A stretch of 64,000 bases of DNA from Hymenobacter sp. CRA2 (GTDB taxonomy: Bacteria; Bacteroidota; Bacteroidia; Cytophagales; Hymenobacteraceae), in assembly GCF_002007105.1 (NCBI RefSeq), contig NZ_MVBC01000011.1:124001-188000 (forward strand), in the 5' to 3' direction. The translations under genes and the position numbers were made by a program. The notes under the pieces were generated by a model. It was not told the DNA's origin. It made no database searches and was given only the letters and a program-made list of their open reading frames with translations. This document shows, one piece after another, positions 60,795 through 64,000 of this stretch (its first letter is position 1; the number at the start of each line of letters is the position of its first letter).

Positions 60795-61541
60795 TTACTT
60801 GGCCGGAGTAGTGCCCAGCGTCAGCAGGAAGCTCTGGGCGGCCTGGTAGTGGGCGTGCAGGTCGGCGGCAGCGCCGGCGTTGGCCTGCTCGTAGGAAGCC
60901 AGGGCGGCCTGGGCTTTTTGGCGCTCCTCTCCTAGCTGCTGCTGGGCGGCTTGCAGCTCCTGGCCTTTGGCTTCGAGCTGGCGGGTGAGTTCGGCCATGT
61001 CGGCCTGCAGCTTTTGCTCCTGAGCCAGCAGCTGCACGATGGTGCTAGGGCGGCTATTGGGAATCTTCAGCTCGCCCAGCTTCTCGCGGTGGCGCTCCAG
61101 CACCTTGTTGCGGTCTGACTGCAGGACGCGCTCAAACTGGTCGGCCGAGGCCAGCAACTCCTGCACCGTCAGGCCCGTCACGGCCGCGAAGGCGTGGTAG
61201 GCCGTCTGGTAGAGCACCGGGCCCGACAACCCGCTGGCGGCCATGCTCCGCACCATCTTGGCGTAGGCGGCGAAGTCCTTGCCGTTGCCGGCCAGCAGCC
61301 CATTGATGTGCTCCACGTGGCGCTGCTCGGGCTGCGTCACGCCGGTGGCGGCAGCCGGCGGCGTGACGCCGGGCAGCGAGGAGCTAGGGCCCGGCGCAGT
61401 TGGGGGCGTTGGCACGAAGGCGCGGGCTGCCGGGGCGGTTCCGGGCAGCGGCCGCGGCTGTGGTGCCTGGGCGGCGGCCGCGCCGTCTTCTTCGATGAAG
61501 AAGTCTTTGGCGGCTTTGGCGATGTTGTCGAAGATGGCCAT
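60795..61541 (-). CDS. Coiled-coil protein of the PspA-like/ABC cluster
   Basis: 248 aa. A short amphipathic start (MAIFDNIAKAAKDFFIEEDG), a Pro/Ala-rich linker (25-75), a helical domain (HVEHINGLLAGNGKDFAAYA, then ITGLTVQELL-like AAVTGLTVQELLASADQFER) and a long coiled coil (EQKLQADMAELTRQLEAKGQ to ERQKAQAALASYEQAN). No signal peptide or membrane helix, so probably cytoplasmic. The amphipathic start resembles membrane-binding helices of PspA-type proteins. First gene of the apparent operon. Confidence 0.75.
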   Translation of the reverse strand: MAIFDNIAKAAKDFFIEEDGAAAAQAPQPRPLPGTAPAARAFVPTPPTAPGPSSSLPGVTPPAAATGVTQPEQRHVEHINGLLAGNGKDFAAYAKMVRSMAASGLSGPVLYQTAYHAFAAVTGLTVQELLASADQFERVLQSDRNKVLERHREKLGELKIPNSRPSTIVQLLAQEQKLQADMAELTRQLEAKGQELQAAQQQLGEERQKAQAALASYEQANAGAAADLHAHYQAAQSFLLTLGTTPAK

Positions 61542-61574
61542 TGGTAAGAGTGGTTAGGGTAACGTCTTGCGGGA

Positions 61575-61591
61575 CGCGGACCCTAAGCCAA
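61575..61591 (-). promoter_or_regulatory. Weak sigma-54 promoter candidate
   Basis: On the minus strand TTGGCTTAGGGTCCGCG has GG, 10 bp and GC at the invariant spacing with a good TGGC half and a poor second half (CCGC for TTGC). It lies about 35-50 bp upstream of the coiled-coil gene. Suggestive only because a sigma-54 regulator is encoded next door. Confidence 0.3.
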
Positions 61592-61692
61592 TCCAGATGC
61601 CGATGACCGAATGCCAAACAGAGCCTCAATTATTATGCATTGATTATCAGTGAATAAAATCATATGACGCGAAATCAGCGGAGCCAGAAAAC

Positions 61693-61718
61693 GAAAAACC
61701 CTTCCGTTTTGGAAGGGT
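61693..61718 (-). terminator. Terminator of the 189-aa gene
   Basis: ACCCTTCC / GGAAGGGT (61698-61705, 61711-61718) with loop GTTTT; on the minus strand TTTTTC follows. Confidence 0.8.
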
Positions 61719-61780
61719 CTGCATTTTCGAAACAGCAGGAAACCAGGGGCTGCATACCGCTGCCGGTCAGGGCCGGGCCA

Positions 61781-62350
61781 TTAGTGGTCGTCCGACTTTC
61801 GCAGCACCTGTTCCAGAAATTCGCGGGGGTTGATTAGAAAGCGCACGGCGGTACACTGCTCCAGCGAGGGCAACAACTCCCGCAGGCGGGGCGCGAACAA
61901 CCGGCCTTCGGCGTCCATCACCAACAAGTCGTGGCGCTGACAGATACTGAGCACGGCTTCGAGAAACCAGACGGCTTGTTCCACGTCGCGCATGTCCGTG
62001 CGGAACGTGAACTCCGACACGTAGCCATCCGACGGGCCAACGGCTACGGAGGCATCGTGGTCGACCGGCTCCCCTTTCCATCTGTAAAATGTGGTGCCGC
62101 TTGCGTTCCAGACAACGCGAGTCAGCAGTTGGTCCAAGGCATCAACAAGGGCCTGGGCCGCAACGCCAGTATCCGTCCACCAATCGATGGTATAGGCATC
62201 GTAGATAGCCGGGTCAGCGAGCTGCGGCTGATCGGCCCAGTGGCGATTCCAGCCGGCATGATCAATAAACAGTTGGGTAGGTAGGTGGCCCAGTTGCTGC
62301 TCGACGCCAGCCGCGGGCAGAACAGTCAGTTGATATTGCCAGATAGCCAT
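61781..62350 (-). CDS. Hypothetical cytoplasmic protein
   Basis: 189 aa starting MAIWQYQLTVLPAAGVEQQL. Contains TIDWWTDTGVAAQALVDALD, then DGYVSEFTFRTDMRDVEQAV and WFLEAVLSICQRHDLLVMDA, an alpha/beta pattern without signal or membrane segment. It reminds me of small immunity-like or nucleotide-binding proteins of bacterial toxin systems, but there is no toxin gene nearby. Own terminator downstream. Unknown. Confidence 0.7.
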   Translation of the reverse strand: MAIWQYQLTVLPAAGVEQQLGHLPTQLFIDHAGWNRHWADQPQLADPAIYDAYTIDWWTDTGVAAQALVDALDQLLTRVVWNASGTTFYRWKGEPVDHDASVAVGPSDGYVSEFTFRTDMRDVEQAVWFLEAVLSICQRHDLLVMDAEGRLFAPRLRELLPSLEQCTAVRFLINPREFLEQVLRKSDDH

Positions 62351-62400
62351 GTGCGTTGCTCAGAAACCAGTGGAGAGCCGTACTCAGCCAGGTGTTGGGC

Positions 62401-63762
<1,362 letters not shown>

Positions 63763-63847
63763 GCGCAGTAGCGGAAGCGGCAATGATCGGCGCCGGTTTC
63801 CAGGGGCAAAGGTGTCGAATTCCGGACGGTGCACCGCACACCGCGTG

Positions 63848-64000
63848 TTACTCGGTTTCCCGGTCCACGTCGGTAAGCTGGCCCTGGTTCTTCATGCCCA
63901 GCAGGTCCAGGTGAGTCAGCGTGACGGTATCCTTGCCGAAATACTGGGCATGGTTGAGCTTCTTAACCGGCTGCGAATCGTCGGTTTCGTACGCGCTGGC
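63848..64000 (-). CDS. C-terminal part of an unknown protein (5' end outside window)
   Basis: About 50 codons open from the right edge to the TAA at 63850-63848. The end reads VKKLNHAQYFGKDTVTLTHL, then DLLGMKNQGQLTDVDRETE. I cannot assign a family from this fragment. Same strand as the sigma-54 regulator, 85 bp upstream of it. Confidence 0.6.
   Translation of the reverse strand, partial: ASAYETDDSQPVKKLNHAQYFGKDTVTLTHLDLLGMKNQGQLTDVDRETE

Overview
The window is GC-rich bacterial DNA from the phylum Bacteroidota, most likely Hymenobacter or a close relative (Cytophagales). The evidence is: a secreted subtilase with a type IX secretion C-terminal sorting domain; SusC-like TonB-dependent receptors; a DUF2911 protein; a fused HisB and a fused HisIE; a gyrase A box of the form [10 protein letters not shown]; and promoters fitting the Bacteroidota consensus TTTG-N19-TAnnTTTG. 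There is one tRNA gene and no rRNA, CRISPR array or intact transposase.

Layout. 1-1789: truncated gene, an XRE-type regulator with two matched palindromes upstream, and a small membrane protein. 2008-12048: envelope block of giant TPR protein, beta-barrel protein, HU/SPOR-like protein, ExbB, ExbD and TonB, followed by folC. 12190-23963: trmB, DinB-like protein, TrpF-like protein without the catalytic Cys, mnmA, twin lipoproteins, T9SS subtilase, rpe, a TonB-dependent receptor and a DUF2911 protein. 24128-31944: complete histidine operon (hisG-D-C-B-H-A-F-IE) with a consensus promoter, a 37-codon leader peptide containing five consecutive His codons, and a possible attenuator. 32165-36476: polyisoprenoid-type glycosyltransferase, LpxB-N-like membrane protein, sugar epimerase and ArnT-like glycosyltransferase. 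36611-38322: winged-helix-like protein next to about 700 bp of AT-rich DNA that carries a perfect outward promoter but no reading frame. 38323-45043: TPR protein, gyrA, small lipoprotein, HD hydrolase, GNAT-like protein and a 4-fold beta-flower protein.

45610-48977 is a decayed mobile island, probably a prophage tail/lysis module. It is bounded by a 14-bp direct repeat of the 3' end of tRNA-Thr, each copy flanked by a similar hairpin. Almost every gene inside is frameshifted. A possible integrase fragment lies just beyond the tRNA.

49662-52586: two-component pair and EamA exporter. 52763-63762 looks like a coherent envelope module: KinB-like histidine kinase, lipoprotein, ABC ATPase, permease, possible 46-aa protein, a substrate-binding domain fused to a peptidoglycan-binding OmpA domain, a membrane-tethered PspA/Vipp1-like protein, a coiled-coil protein, an unknown protein and a sigma-54 response regulator. 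This is my best candidate for an undescribed system.

A second theme is intergenic repeats. At least five gene junctions are filled by 7-bp-periodic repeats arranged as inverted pairs that run from the upstream stop codon to the downstream start codon, each locus with its own heptamer. Two long REP-like palindromes and a third family built on CTCCTCA-N-CTGAGGAGG also occur.
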